A DNA stretch of 36,731 bases from JBJKSO01 sp046703825 (GTDB taxonomy: Bacteria; Chloroflexota; Dormibacteria; Aeolococcales; Bog-877). Shown piece after piece: positions 1-7,654 of the stretch. A program made the position numbers and the translations under genes. Where the stretch lies: the NCBI GenBank assembly GCA_046703825.1, contig JBJKSO010000014.1, positions 1-36,731 on the forward strand, in the 5' to 3' direction. The notes under the pieces are model-generated. The model was not told the origin of the DNA. It ran no database searches and saw only the letters and a list, made by a program, of their open reading frames with translations. Position 1 is the first letter of the stretch, and each line of letters starts with the position of its first letter.

Positions 1-2
1 AC

Positions 3-16
3 CACGTCATGACGTG
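3..16. promoter_or_regulatory. 14-bp perfect palindrome upstream of cpaB
   Basis: CACGTCATGACGTG is a perfect 14-bp inverted repeat with no spacer, about 78 bases before the cpaB start. It could be an operator for a dimeric regulator. The gene upstream is outside the window, so it might equally be part of that gene's 3' end. Confidence 0.3.
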
Positions 17-35
17 CGGGGCGGGTTTGCCCCGC
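16..35. other. GC-rich hairpin upstream of cpaB
   Basis: GCGGGGC (16-22) and GCCCCGC (29-35) form a perfect 7-bp stem around a 6-base loop. No T tract follows, so a strong intrinsic terminator is not supported. Placed between an upstream gene (in Tad loci often the abundant Flp pilin) and cpaB, it could attenuate readthrough or protect the 3' end of an upstream mRNA. That role is inference. Confidence 0.35.
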
Positions 36-93
36 CGCGCACTCGCCTGGCGCCGAGCACAAAGCCGGCAGCCGTAATCGGAGGTTTTCGACG

Positions 94-1257
94 GTGACCA
101 CTGACTTGAAGGGACGGATCAATCAGGTATGGATCGCCGTGGGTTTGATCTGCGCGGTCGCTGCCTTCGGTCTTGCCTACTACTTCACCCGCTCTAGCAA
201 CAACGCGTCCGGCCCGACTGTGCCCGCCAACGGCCAGCTGGTGGTTGTCGCCCGAGTCTCCATCCCCAGTGGGACGTTGATCACATCGTCCATGCTGGAG
301 GAGACCCGCATCAAGGGTCTGCTTCCGCAGAACGCCTACACCACCTGCGAGCAGCTGGTTGGCGGTGCGTGCAGCGCCACCGTGGGCGTCTCTTCCACGA
401 GGAGCGGATCCTCGCCGCTAACCTCCGACTACTACGCAGCGGTTCCCATCAGCGCGAACACGGTGCTGACTTCGAACCTGGTGTCGCTCAGCAAGAGCAC
501 CCAATCCCCGACCGTGGGCGCGCCCAATGTGCCCCCGGGCGACGTGGCGATCGCGGTCCCGCTCTCCGCTCAGGAGGCGGTGGCAGGGTACCTGCAGGCC
601 GGCGATCGCATCGACTTCATCGTGACCGCCTCCAACGGCTCCACCAACTTTGCCTTCGAAGACATCCCCGTCATCGGCGTGGGCGCCCCGGGCAGCACCT
701 CAACCTCCTCGGGAGGTGGGCTGGTGGTGCTGGAGTGCACCCGAAGCCAGGCGCTGGGTATCGAAGAGCTGGTGAAGTCGGGCGCGATCTACAACGTGGC
801 TCTGCGCTCCAGCTCCGACTTCGGGCACGGCTACATCCCGACCACCACCAGCGCCGCCGACGGCTACACCCAGGCGTGCAGCAGCGGCAGCAAGGTGAAC
901 CCGATCATCCAGACGGACCTCCAGGAGGCACAGCAGGAGGTCAAGCAAGCCACCGCTAGCTACAACACCGCTCAGCACCAGTACAACAAGGACAACAACA
1001 CCCTGCAGAACCTGCCCAGCAACAGCAAGAACGTGCAGGCGGCCAAGCAGCAGGTGTTGACCGATGCTGCCACCCTCGCCCAGGACCAGTTCTCGCTGAT
1101 CCAGGCCCAGAACGCTGTCTCGTCCGACCAGGCCGTGCTCTACTGCGGGGCTCAGGCGGCGACCAGCCAGTCCGGGCAGGCGGGTAACTACAGCAGCGGT
1201 TCCGGCTCGATGATGCAGTCGCTCTTCGGATTCTCCCTTGCCGGCAGTGGCAGCTGA
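94..1257 (+). CDS. cpaB: Flp pilus assembly protein CpaB/RcpC-like, with C-terminal coiled coil
   Basis: Likely a CpaB/RcpC-type component of a Tad (Flp) pilus, an envelope protein acting around the pilus channel. The 387-aa product has one N-terminal membrane anchor (about residues 12-31), then an SAF-like segment beginning near residue 48 (QLVVVARVSIPSGTLIT) and an RcpC-type beta-rich region with the motif VPLSAQEAVAGYLQAGDRID. From about residue 271 to 350 it becomes a Gln/Ala/Asn-rich, probably coiled-coil extension, unusual for CpaB, with a Ser/Gly-rich tail. Several cysteines in the outer part could form disulfides. The GTG start at 94 is supported by GGAGG at 80-84. It is followed by tadZ, cpaF, tadB and tadC, the usual Tad order, which makes the assignment firm although sequence identity to known CpaB is probably low. 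Confidence 0.85.
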   Translation: MTTDLKGRINQVWIAVGLICAVAAFGLAYYFTRSSNNASGPTVPANGQLVVVARVSIPSGTLITSSMLEETRIKGLLPQNAYTTCEQLVGGACSATVGVSSTRSGSSPLTSDYYAAVPISANTVLTSNLVSLSKSTQSPTVGAPNVPPGDVAIAVPLSAQEAVAGYLQAGDRIDFIVTASNGSTNFAFEDIPVIGVGAPGSTSTSSGGGLVVLECTRSQALGIEELVKSGAIYNVALRSSSDFGHGYIPTTTSAADGYTQACSSGSKVNPIIQTDLQEAQQEVKQATASYNTAQHQYNKDNNTLQNLPSNSKNVQAAKQQVLTDAATLAQDQFSLIQAQNAVSSDQAVLYCGAQAATSQSGQAGNYSSGSGSMMQSLFGFSLAGSGS

Positions 1258-1315
1258 CGCCACCGCGACAATAAGTCCAAGCGCGGAGGAAGTCGCCACC
1301 ACGGGGGGGACCACC

Positions 1316-2548
1316 ATGATCCGGGTCGTCGTAGTCGACGACATCGCCAGCACCCGGGAGAACCTGAAGAAGCTTCTCTCCTTCGAAGAGGACATCGAGG
1401 TGGTCGGCACGGCGGCGGACGGTCGCGAGGGGATCGAGATGACTCGGCGTCTCTCGCCCCACGTGGTGCTGATGGACGTGAACATGCCGGAGATGGACGG
1501 GATCACCGCCGCCGAGACCCTGGCGGTGGATGCGCCGTCCTCACCGGTGGTCATCATGTCCGTCCAGGGCGAGCGCGACTACCTGCGGCGGGCGATGCAG
1601 TCGGGGGCGCGCGAATTCCTCGTCAAGCCGTTCACCGGCGACGAGCTGGTGGCCAGCATCCGTCGCGTCTACGAGTTGGAAGACAAGAAGGGGTCGTATC
1701 GGCCCCGGCCGCCGGCGCTGGCCGCCAGCGAACCGCAGCCGTCCAAGCCCCAGCCCCAGCTCTGCGTAGTGCTGAGCGGGAAGGGCGGCAGTGGCAAGAC
1801 CTTTGTGGCCATCAATCTGGCGGCGGCGCTGCGGGCCGAGACCGGCGCCCGCGTGTGCCTGGTCGACCTGGATCTGCAGTTCGGAGACGTGGGCGTCTCG
1901 CTCAACCTGGACCACACCAAGACCATCACCGAGGTCGTCGACCTGGAGGGTGGGCTGGACTGGGAGTTTCTCGACGACATCCTGGCCGATGGCCCGCAGG
2001 GGATCCGAGTCCTGCTGGGGCCGTTCAGCCCGGAGTTCGGTGACCTGGTGCGCGCCGAGCACGTCCGCGCCGTCGTTGACATTCTGCGACGAGAGTTTGA
2101 CTACGTCGTGGTCGACACCGGCAGCCAGTTGTCCGAGGCTACGGTCGAAGTTACCGATCTGGCCGACAAGGTGATCGTGCTCGGCGCCCTCACCATCCCG
2201 GCCATCAAGGACACGCGTTTGATGCTCAAGATGCTGGAGTCCCTCCGGGTGGACAACTCCCGGATCATGGTGGTGGTCAACGGGCACGATGCCCACGCCG
2301 TGTACGACGCCACCAGCATCGAGCGCAACCTCAAATTCCCCGTAACCCTGCAGATCCCATCGGATCCGCGCCTGGTCGGGGGAGCGATCCACCGCGCCGC
2401 GCCGCTGGTGTTCACTCATCCGGAAGCGGAGATCTCGCAGCTGTTCCGCGGGCTTGCCCGGCAGATCAGCCCGGTGCCCGCCGGCACTGAAGCGCCCAAG
2501 GTCGAGGTCAAGACCACCAGTTCCCGGCGCTTCGGGCTGCGCCGGTAG
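1316..2548 (+). CDS. cpaE: TadZ/CpaE-like pilus localisation ATPase with N-terminal receiver domain
   Basis: A 410-aa two-domain protein. Residues 1-120 are a response-regulator receiver domain with the acidic pair D8/D9, phosphoacceptor D54 in VLMDVNMPEMDG, switch residue S82 and K104 in LVKPF, so all residues needed for phosphorylation are present. After a Pro-rich linker, residues 148-400 are a MinD/ParA-type ATPase with deviant Walker A SGKGGSGKT (154-162) and LVDLDLQFGD (182-191). TadZ/CpaE proteins place the Tad machine in the cell; many have degenerate receiver domains, whereas this one looks functional. The ATG at 1316 has a G-rich ribosome site (1303-1309) and starts exactly at the receiver domain; an in-frame TTG at 1238 would only add an unrelated tail overlapping cpaB. 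No histidine kinase is nearby. Confidence 0.88.
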   Translation: MIRVVVVDDIASTRENLKKLLSFEEDIEVVGTAADGREGIEMTRRLSPHVVLMDVNMPEMDGITAAETLAVDAPSSPVVIMSVQGERDYLRRAMQSGAREFLVKPFTGDELVASIRRVYELEDKKGSYRPRPPALAASEPQPSKPQPQLCVVLSGKGGSGKTFVAINLAAALRAETGARVCLVDLDLQFGDVGVSLNLDHTKTITEVVDLEGGLDWEFLDDILADGPQGIRVLLGPFSPEFGDLVRAEHVRAVVDILRREFDYVVVDTGSQLSEATVEVTDLADKVIVLGALTIPAIKDTRLMLKMLESLRVDNSRIMVVVNGHDAHAVYDATSIERNLKFPVTLQIPSDPRLVGGAIHRAAPLVFTHPEAEISQLFRGLARQISPVPAGTEAPKVEVKTTSSRRFGLRR

Positions 2549-2560
2549 GAAGGGGGCGAC

Positions 2561-4093
2561 ATGTCGCTCCTGGAGCGCGTACGCACCAAGGAAGACCCCG
2601 AGCCGCAGCCGCGCGCGCCTCACGAACGGGCCGACGCCACGGCGGGCAGCCCGCCGGCCGCGCGACCGACCGACGCGGCGCAGCCGAATCCTCAACACCG
2701 GGCCTCGCGGCTGGTGGCGGCCACCAGCGCCGGCGAACCCGCCACCTCCCAGGGCCCCGGTTGGCGAGAGCGTACCTCTGCGCGCTTGAGCGGCGGGGCG
2801 GATGGGCGCCCGCCCCACCACCCGCAGTACCTGGCGATCAAGTCCCGGGTCACGCAAGCGCTGCTGGAGGAGTACTCGGACGTCGCCCAGGCGCCGCGGG
2901 AGCGGTTGGTGCAGAAGCTGGGCGAGCTGACCTCCTCGGTGCTGGAGGAGCTCGGGGTCACGGTCACCCGCAACGACCGTCAGCGCCTGATCGAGCAGCT
3001 GGTCAACGACGTGCTCGGCCTCGGACCCCTGGAGACCATCCTCAAAGACCCCGACATCAGCGAGATCATGGTCAACAGCCCCAGCGAGATCTACGTTGAG
3101 CGCCGCGGGCGGATCGAGCGCTACCCGGCCAGCTTCGACTCCGGCGAGCACCTCATGCAGATCATCGACCGGATCGTCAGCACCATCGGGCGCCGGGTCG
3201 ACGAGAGCTCGCCGATGGTGGACGCCCGTCTACGGGATGGCTCGCGCGTCAACGTCGTGATTCCGCCCATCGCCCTGAAGGGCCCGAGCATGACCATCCG
3301 GCGCTTCTCGCGCGATCCCTACACGGCGGACGACCTGGTGCAATTCGGCACCTTGACCCAAGACATGGCCACCTTTCTGCGGGCCTGTGTCCGGGCCCGG
3401 CTCAATGTGCTCATCTCCGGCGGTACCGGCTCGGGCAAGACCACGACCCTGAACGTGCTCTCGGGCTGGATCCCTGAGGACGAGCGCATTGTCACCATCG
3501 AGGATGCCGCCGAGCTCCAGCTCCACCAGGACCACGTGGTGACGCTGGAGGCGCGCCCGGCCAACATCGAAGGGCGAGGGCGCATCACCATCCGCGACCT
3601 GGTGGTCAACAGCCTGCGGATGCGGCCGGACCGCATCGTGGTTGGCGAGGTTCGTGGTGGGGAGGCTCTGGACATGCTCCAGGCTATGAACACCGGCCAC
3701 GACGGCTCGCTGACGACCGCCCACGCCAACAGCCCCGCGGACGCACTGAGCCGCCTCGAGACCATGGTGCTGATGGCCGGTACCGACCTGCCTTCGCGAG
3801 CGATCCGCGAGCAGATCGCCTCGGCGATCGACATCATCGTGCACCAGTCGCGGCTGCGCGACGGGACCCGCCGCATCGTGGCGGTCTCGGAAGTGCCCGG
3901 CTTCGACGGCGAGCGGGTGGTCCTCTCCGATGTCTTCAACTACCGCCAGCACGGCGTCGACGAGCAAGGAAACGTCGAGGGCGAGTTCGTGGCGGTTCAC
4001 GTTCCCAAGTGTCTGGACGAGCTGGCCGTCGCCGGCGAAGCGGTCGAGGCATCGCTCTTCGACGGTGCCGTTGCAGGAGACGACGCCGCATGA
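2561..4093 (+). CDS. cpaF: Tad pilus assembly ATPase CpaF (first copy)
   Basis: Hexameric secretion ATPase that powers Tad pilus assembly at the inner face of the membrane. Of 510 aa, residues 1-85 are a low-complexity Pro/Ala/Arg-rich leader, followed by the helical N-terminal domain typical of CpaF (about 86-160) and the core domain. Visible motifs are Walker A GGTGSGKT (287-294), the Asp-box segment ERIVTIEDAAELQL, Walker B DRIVVGEVRGGEALDML and the His-box region TTAHANSPADALSRLETM. The ATG at 2561 follows GGAAGGGGG. It sits 12 nt after tadZ and overlaps tadB by 4 nt. A second CpaF homologue lies at 6453. Confidence 0.93.
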   Translation: MSLLERVRTKEDPEPQPRAPHERADATAGSPPAARPTDAAQPNPQHRASRLVAATSAGEPATSQGPGWRERTSARLSGGADGRPPHHPQYLAIKSRVTQALLEEYSDVAQAPRERLVQKLGELTSSVLEELGVTVTRNDRQRLIEQLVNDVLGLGPLETILKDPDISEIMVNSPSEIYVERRGRIERYPASFDSGEHLMQIIDRIVSTIGRRVDESSPMVDARLRDGSRVNVVIPPIALKGPSMTIRRFSRDPYTADDLVQFGTLTQDMATFLRACVRARLNVLISGGTGSGKTTTLNVLSGWIPEDERIVTIEDAAELQLHQDHVVTLEARPANIEGRGRITIRDLVVNSLRMRPDRIVVGEVRGGEALDMLQAMNTGHDGSLTTAHANSPADALSRLETMVLMAGTDLPSRAIREQIASAIDIIVHQSRLRDGTRRIVAVSEVPGFDGERVVLSDVFNYRQHGVDEQGNVEGEFVAVHVPKCLDELAVAGEAVEASLFDGAVAGDDAA

Positions 4094-5094
4094 GTCACCA
4101 AGAACTGATCATCTTCCTAGACGCGGTCGGCGCTCTGGCGGTGCTAGGCACCGTGCTGGCGCTGGCCCTGGCGCGAACTGGCAGCCGCTCGCAAGACCTG
4201 GATGCCCGGATGCGCCGCTTCGCCGAGGCGGGGGGCGGTCTGCCGATTGACTCCGCCCCGGCCGAGACCGAGCGCTCCCGCGGACTCAGGGCCCTGGTGG
4301 CCCGCCTGCGCACCCTGGTGAACCGCAGCCGCGCCGAGCGCACCCCGAGGGCGCAGCGAACCAGCGAAGCCCTGGGTCGAGCTGACCTCAAGCTCCGCCC
4401 GAGGGAGTGGTACCTGATGCGCGTCGGCACCATCCTGCTGGGCGCGGCGATCGGGCTGGGAATCTACCGGAGCGTGGTCTTCGGCGCAATCCTAGCGGTG
4501 GTGGGAATCTTCGTACCGCCGCTCTACCTGCGTTTCCGGGAGCGCCGTCGGCTGCGGCGCTTCAGCGATCAGCTGGGGGACACCCTGGTGCTGCTGAGCA
4601 ACGCGCTCAAAGCCGGTTACAGCTTCCCCCAGGCGATGGCCAGCATCGCCCAGTCGGCTGAGCCGCCGGTGTCCGAGGAGTTCGCCCGTGCCACTCGCGA
4701 AGTCCAGCTGGGCGTCTCTACCGACGAGGCGCTCGGGCACATGGTCTCGCGCATCCAGTCCGACGACTTGGACCTGGTGGTGACCGCGGTGCAGGTTCAG
4801 CGGGTGGTCGGAGGAAACCTGGCCGAGATTCTGGACAACATCGCCTTCACCATCCGTGAGCGGGTTCGCATCAAGGGCGAGATCCGCACCTTGACCGCAC
4901 AGGCGCGGGCCTCCAGCTACATCATCACCGGCCTTCCCGTGGTGCTGGTGCTGATCCTGCAGGCGATCAACCCGACCTACCTGGCCCCGATGTTCAACAC
5001 CGCCGGCCCGGGCCCCTACGTCGTCGGGCTCTGCCTGGCATCCATCGGCGTCGCCTTCTACGCGATGCGCCGCATCGCCAACATCGAGGTCTGA
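4090..5094 (+). CDS. tadB: Tad pilus inner-membrane platform protein TadB (T2SS F family)
   Basis: Inner-membrane platform protein on which the CpaF motor is thought to act. The 334-aa product has a membrane helix near residues 7-28, a basic cytoplasmic stretch, two hydrophobic segments around residues 115-150, a T2SSF domain starting near residue 158 (QLGDTLVLLSNALKAGYSF, then the Gly-rich VQVQRVVGGNLAEILD), and C-terminal membrane segments. The ATG at 4090 overlaps the cpaF stop in ATGA, indicating translational coupling. An in-frame longer reading from 4009 would only duplicate cpaF sequence in another frame and was not used. Confidence 0.9.
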   Translation: MSHQELIIFLDAVGALAVLGTVLALALARTGSRSQDLDARMRRFAEAGGGLPIDSAPAETERSRGLRALVARLRTLVNRSRAERTPRAQRTSEALGRADLKLRPREWYLMRVGTILLGAAIGLGIYRSVVFGAILAVVGIFVPPLYLRFRERRRLRRFSDQLGDTLVLLSNALKAGYSFPQAMASIAQSAEPPVSEEFARATREVQLGVSTDEALGHMVSRIQSDDLDLVVTAVQVQRVVGGNLAEILDNIAFTIRERVRIKGEIRTLTAQARASSYIITGLPVVLVLILQAINPTYLAPMFNTAGPGPYVVGLCLASIGVAFYAMRRIANIEV

Positions 5095-5098
5095 TCTG

Positions 5099-6013
5099 AT
5101 GACTCTCGCACCGCTCGTCGTAGGACTGATGGCCGCGGTGGCCGCCTTCTTGATCGGCGCTGGGCTCGCACGCCGGGCGGCTCCCGAGGTGGACCTCTTG
5201 GACGTGCGCCTCGCTGTCTACGACGACGCGGCGCCGCGGACGCTGGACGAGATCGAGCTGAGCCGACCCTTCAGCGACCGTTTCGTCCGGCCGTTCCTGG
5301 AGTCGCTGGGCAAGCGCGTCGCGCGCCTGCAACCCAAGGACCGCGTGCAGCGCCTGCAGCTCATGATCGACTTGGCCGGCCGCCCTCTGGGGATCAATCC
5401 GGCCAGCTTCGTCGCGCTGCAAATCGCACTGGCGGTCCTGCTGGGACTCGCCTTTGTGGGCGTCGCCGTCCTGCTCAAGCTGCTGGTACTGATCGGCTTC
5501 ATCTTCGGCGCCGCCCTGGGTTACGTCGGCCCCGAATTTTGGATGAAGCGCATCGTAAAGGCACGCCAGAAGGAAATTCTGCTGGCCATGCCCAACGCCC
5601 TGGACCTTCTCTGCATCAGCGTGGAGGCGGGTCTGGGCTTCGATGCGGCGCTGGGGCGGGTGGTCGAGAAGTTCGACAACGCGCTCTCTCGCGAGTTCGC
5701 CTTTGTGCTGAACGAGATCCGCCTCGGTCGCCCGCGGCAGGAGGCCCTGGACGATCTCGGCCGCCGCTCCGGGGTCACCGAGCTGAACGCGTTCGTCCAG
5801 GCCCTGGTGCAGTCGGACCAGCTCGGCGTTGGCATCGCCCGCGTCCTGCGCATCCAGGCCGATGAACTGCGGCGTCGCCGCCGGCAGAAGGCGGAGAACA
5901 AGGCGCAGCAGGCGAGCCTCAAGATGCTCTTCCCCATGGTTGGATGCATCTTCCCCACCTTGTTTGTGGTCCTGCTCGGTCCGGCGGTGCTGCAGCTGAT
6001 CTTCCATGTCTGA
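5099..6013 (+). CDS. tadC: Tad pilus inner-membrane platform protein TadC (T2SS F family)
   Basis: Partner of TadB in the inner-membrane platform. The 304-aa product has an N-terminal helix (about 5-22), a hydrophobic pair around residues 100-140, then a T2SSF domain from about residue 160 with the sequence PNALDLLCISVEAGLGFDAA, the Arg/Lys-rich stretch ELRRRRRQKAENKAQQAS, and a final hydrophobic hairpin ending LLGPAVLQLIFHV. The start lies 4 nt after tadB, and the last bases overlap the DUF192 start by 8 nt. The TadB-TadC pair is the normal Tad arrangement. Confidence 0.9.
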   Translation: MTLAPLVVGLMAAVAAFLIGAGLARRAAPEVDLLDVRLAVYDDAAPRTLDEIELSRPFSDRFVRPFLESLGKRVARLQPKDRVQRLQLMIDLAGRPLGINPASFVALQIALAVLLGLAFVGVAVLLKLLVLIGFIFGAALGYVGPEFWMKRIVKARQKEILLAMPNALDLLCISVEAGLGFDAALGRVVEKFDNALSREFAFVLNEIRLGRPRQEALDDLGRRSGVTELNAFVQALVQSDQLGVGIARVLRIQADELRRRRRQKAENKAQQASLKMLFPMVGCIFPTLFVVLLGPAVLQLIFHV

Positions 6014-6443
6014 GTCGACCATCTCCGGTGCTGCCCTCGCCGCCACCAAGCGCCGAATCGTGCGCGTGAGCCGAGAGGATGGCCAGGTGGTCGCCAATGC
6101 GGTGGAGGTGGGCGACGGCATGTGGAGCCGCTTTCTGGGTCTCATGGGCCGGGCCAACGTCTACCCCGACGAGGGTCTCTGGCTCATCCCCTGCCGCAGC
6201 GTCCACATGTACTTCATGCGCACCGCGATCGATGTGATCTTTTTGGACAAGCATCACCGGGTGGTTCGGGTTTTGTCGCGGTTGCGTCCCTGGACCACCA
6301 TGGTCTGGCCGGTGTGGAAAGCTCAGAGCGCGCTGGAGCTGGCTCCAGGCACGGCTGAGCGATTGGCAATCAGGGTCGGGGAGCTGCTGAACCTGGAGTC
6401 CCCCGCCCTTGCCCGGTCCAACCCGGGCCCCATGCGACCGTAG
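6006..6443 (+). CDS. DUF192 family protein in the Tad operon
   Basis: A 145-aa protein matching the DUF192 family by its pattern WSRFLGLMGR, then LWLIPCRSVHMYFMRTAIDV with conserved Cys and His, DVIFLDKHHRVVRV, and the closing SALELAPGTAERLAIRVGELL. DUF192 proteins are small compact domains of unknown biochemical role. No signal peptide or membrane helix is visible, so it is probably cytoplasmic. Its start overlaps the end of tadC by 8 nt and it ends 9 nt before the second cpaF, so it is embedded in the pilus operon and presumably co-expressed. A pilus-related role is inference from position only. Confidence 0.85.
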   Translation: MSESTISGAALAATKRRIVRVSREDGQVVANAVEVGDGMWSRFLGLMGRANVYPDEGLWLIPCRSVHMYFMRTAIDVIFLDKHHRVVRVLSRLRPWTTMVWPVWKAQSALELAPGTAERLAIRVGELLNLESPALARSNPGPMRP

Positions 6444-6452
6444 GAGAACCCG

Positions 6453-7643
6453 ATGGCTAGCGCACCGCCGACCGACAAGTCGCCCACCATGGACAAAAAC
6501 TACCTCGAAGCCCTCGGCCCGCTGCGGGTGCTGGTTGAGGACGACTCGCTGTCCGAGATCATGGTGGTGGGGCCGGACATGGTCTACGTCGAGTCGCACG
6601 GCAAGATCCTGCTGACCGACATCCGCTTCCGCAGCGAGGAGCACCTGCTCGAGGTGATCAACCTGATCGTCTCGGCGGTGGGACGCCGCATCGACATGCG
6701 CCAGCCGCTGTGCGATGCCCGGCTGCTGGATGGCTCTCGGGTGAACGCGGTGGTTCCTCCGGTCTCCATCGACGGTCCCATGCTCACCATCCGCAAGTTC
6801 GCGCGAGAGCGGCTGCGGATCACCGACCTGGTGCATTTCGGAAGCCTCAACGAGGCCTGCGCGTCCTTCTTGCAGGCTTGCGTTCTGGCCCGAGCCAACG
6901 TCCTCATCTCCGGAGGGACCGGGTCAGGTAAGACCACTCTGCTCAACATCTGCTCCAGCTTCATCCCCCCCGACGAGCGCATCGTCACCATCGAGGACGC
7001 GGCCGAGCTGCAGCTTCACCAGGAGCACATCTGCCGGCTCGAGGCGCGCCCGGCCGACCTGCGCGGGGAGGGCCGGGTTGCCATCCGCGACCTGGTCATC
7101 AACGCGCTGCGCATGCGCCCGGACCGGATCGTGGTCGGTGAGTGCCGCGGTGGTGAGGCGCTGGACATGCTCCAGGCCATGAACACCGGCCACGACGGCT
7201 CCATGACCACCATCCACGCCAACTCGCCACGCGACAGCCTGTCCCGTTTGGAGACGCTGGTGCTGATGTCGGGCATGGAGCTGCCGGCCAAGGCCATCCG
7301 GCAGCAGATCGCCAACGCCATCGACATCGTCGTCCAGCTCAACCGGCTTCGCGATGGCAGCCGCAAGCTCACCGCGGTCAGCGAGGTGGTGGGGATGGAG
7401 GGGGACACCATCACCATGCAGGACATCTTCTTGATGAAGTCGGAAGGCGCCGACGACCGCGGCAACATCAAGGCCGAGCTTGCCCTCACGGGGGTGCGCC
7501 CGCAGATTCTCGACCGCCTCTTCGACATGGGGTTGCCCCTGCCCCCCGAGATCTCCCGCCTCTTTCCCGATCGCCGCCAGGAGCACGCGATCGGACTGCG
7601 CATGTCCAACGCCCCCGGCCCCTTGCAGCGGCGGCTCGGCTGA
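6453..7643 (+). CDS. CpaF-like secretion ATPase, second short copy
   Basis: A second CpaF/TadA-type ATPase of 396 aa. It lacks nearly all of the roughly 130-residue N-terminal region of the first copy and begins almost directly at the core domain (VEDDSLSEIMVVGPDMVYVE). Walker A GGTGSGKT is at 154-161; the box ERIVTIEDAAELQLHQ, the Walker B segment DRIVVGECRGGEALDML and the His box TTIHANSPRDSLSRLE are intact, so it should hydrolyse ATP. The C-terminus resembles standard CpaF, ending with a PEISRLFPD segment. The ATG at 6453 follows GGAGAA at 6443-6448. It may be a retraction or alternative motor, or serve a second pseudopilus; the sequence cannot decide. It is clearly homologous to the first copy but diverged well beyond a recent duplication. 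Confidence 0.88.
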   Translation: MASAPPTDKSPTMDKNYLEALGPLRVLVEDDSLSEIMVVGPDMVYVESHGKILLTDIRFRSEEHLLEVINLIVSAVGRRIDMRQPLCDARLLDGSRVNAVVPPVSIDGPMLTIRKFARERLRITDLVHFGSLNEACASFLQACVLARANVLISGGTGSGKTTLLNICSSFIPPDERIVTIEDAAELQLHQEHICRLEARPADLRGEGRVAIRDLVINALRMRPDRIVVGECRGGEALDMLQAMNTGHDGSMTTIHANSPRDSLSRLETLVLMSGMELPAKAIRQQIANAIDIVVQLNRLRDGSRKLTAVSEVVGMEGDTITMQDIFLMKSEGADDRGNIKAELALTGVRPQILDRLFDMGLPLPPEISRLFPDRRQEHAIGLRMSNAPGPLQRRLG

Positions 7644-7654
7644 GGCAAGCAGGC

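Noticed and set aside
1238..1315. TTG-initiated extension of the tadZ gene
   Set aside because: It would overlap cpaB and add residues before the conserved receiver start; ATG 1316 has its own G-rich ribosome site.
1541..3151. 536-residue open frame on the minus strand opposite tadZ and cpaF
   Set aside because: It is antisense to two genes with clear motifs; long open antisense frames are expected at this GC content, and its product has no recognisable domain.
4994..6157. 387-residue minus-strand frame opposite tadC
   Set aside because: Opposite a well-supported T2SSF gene, polar low-complexity product, no motif.
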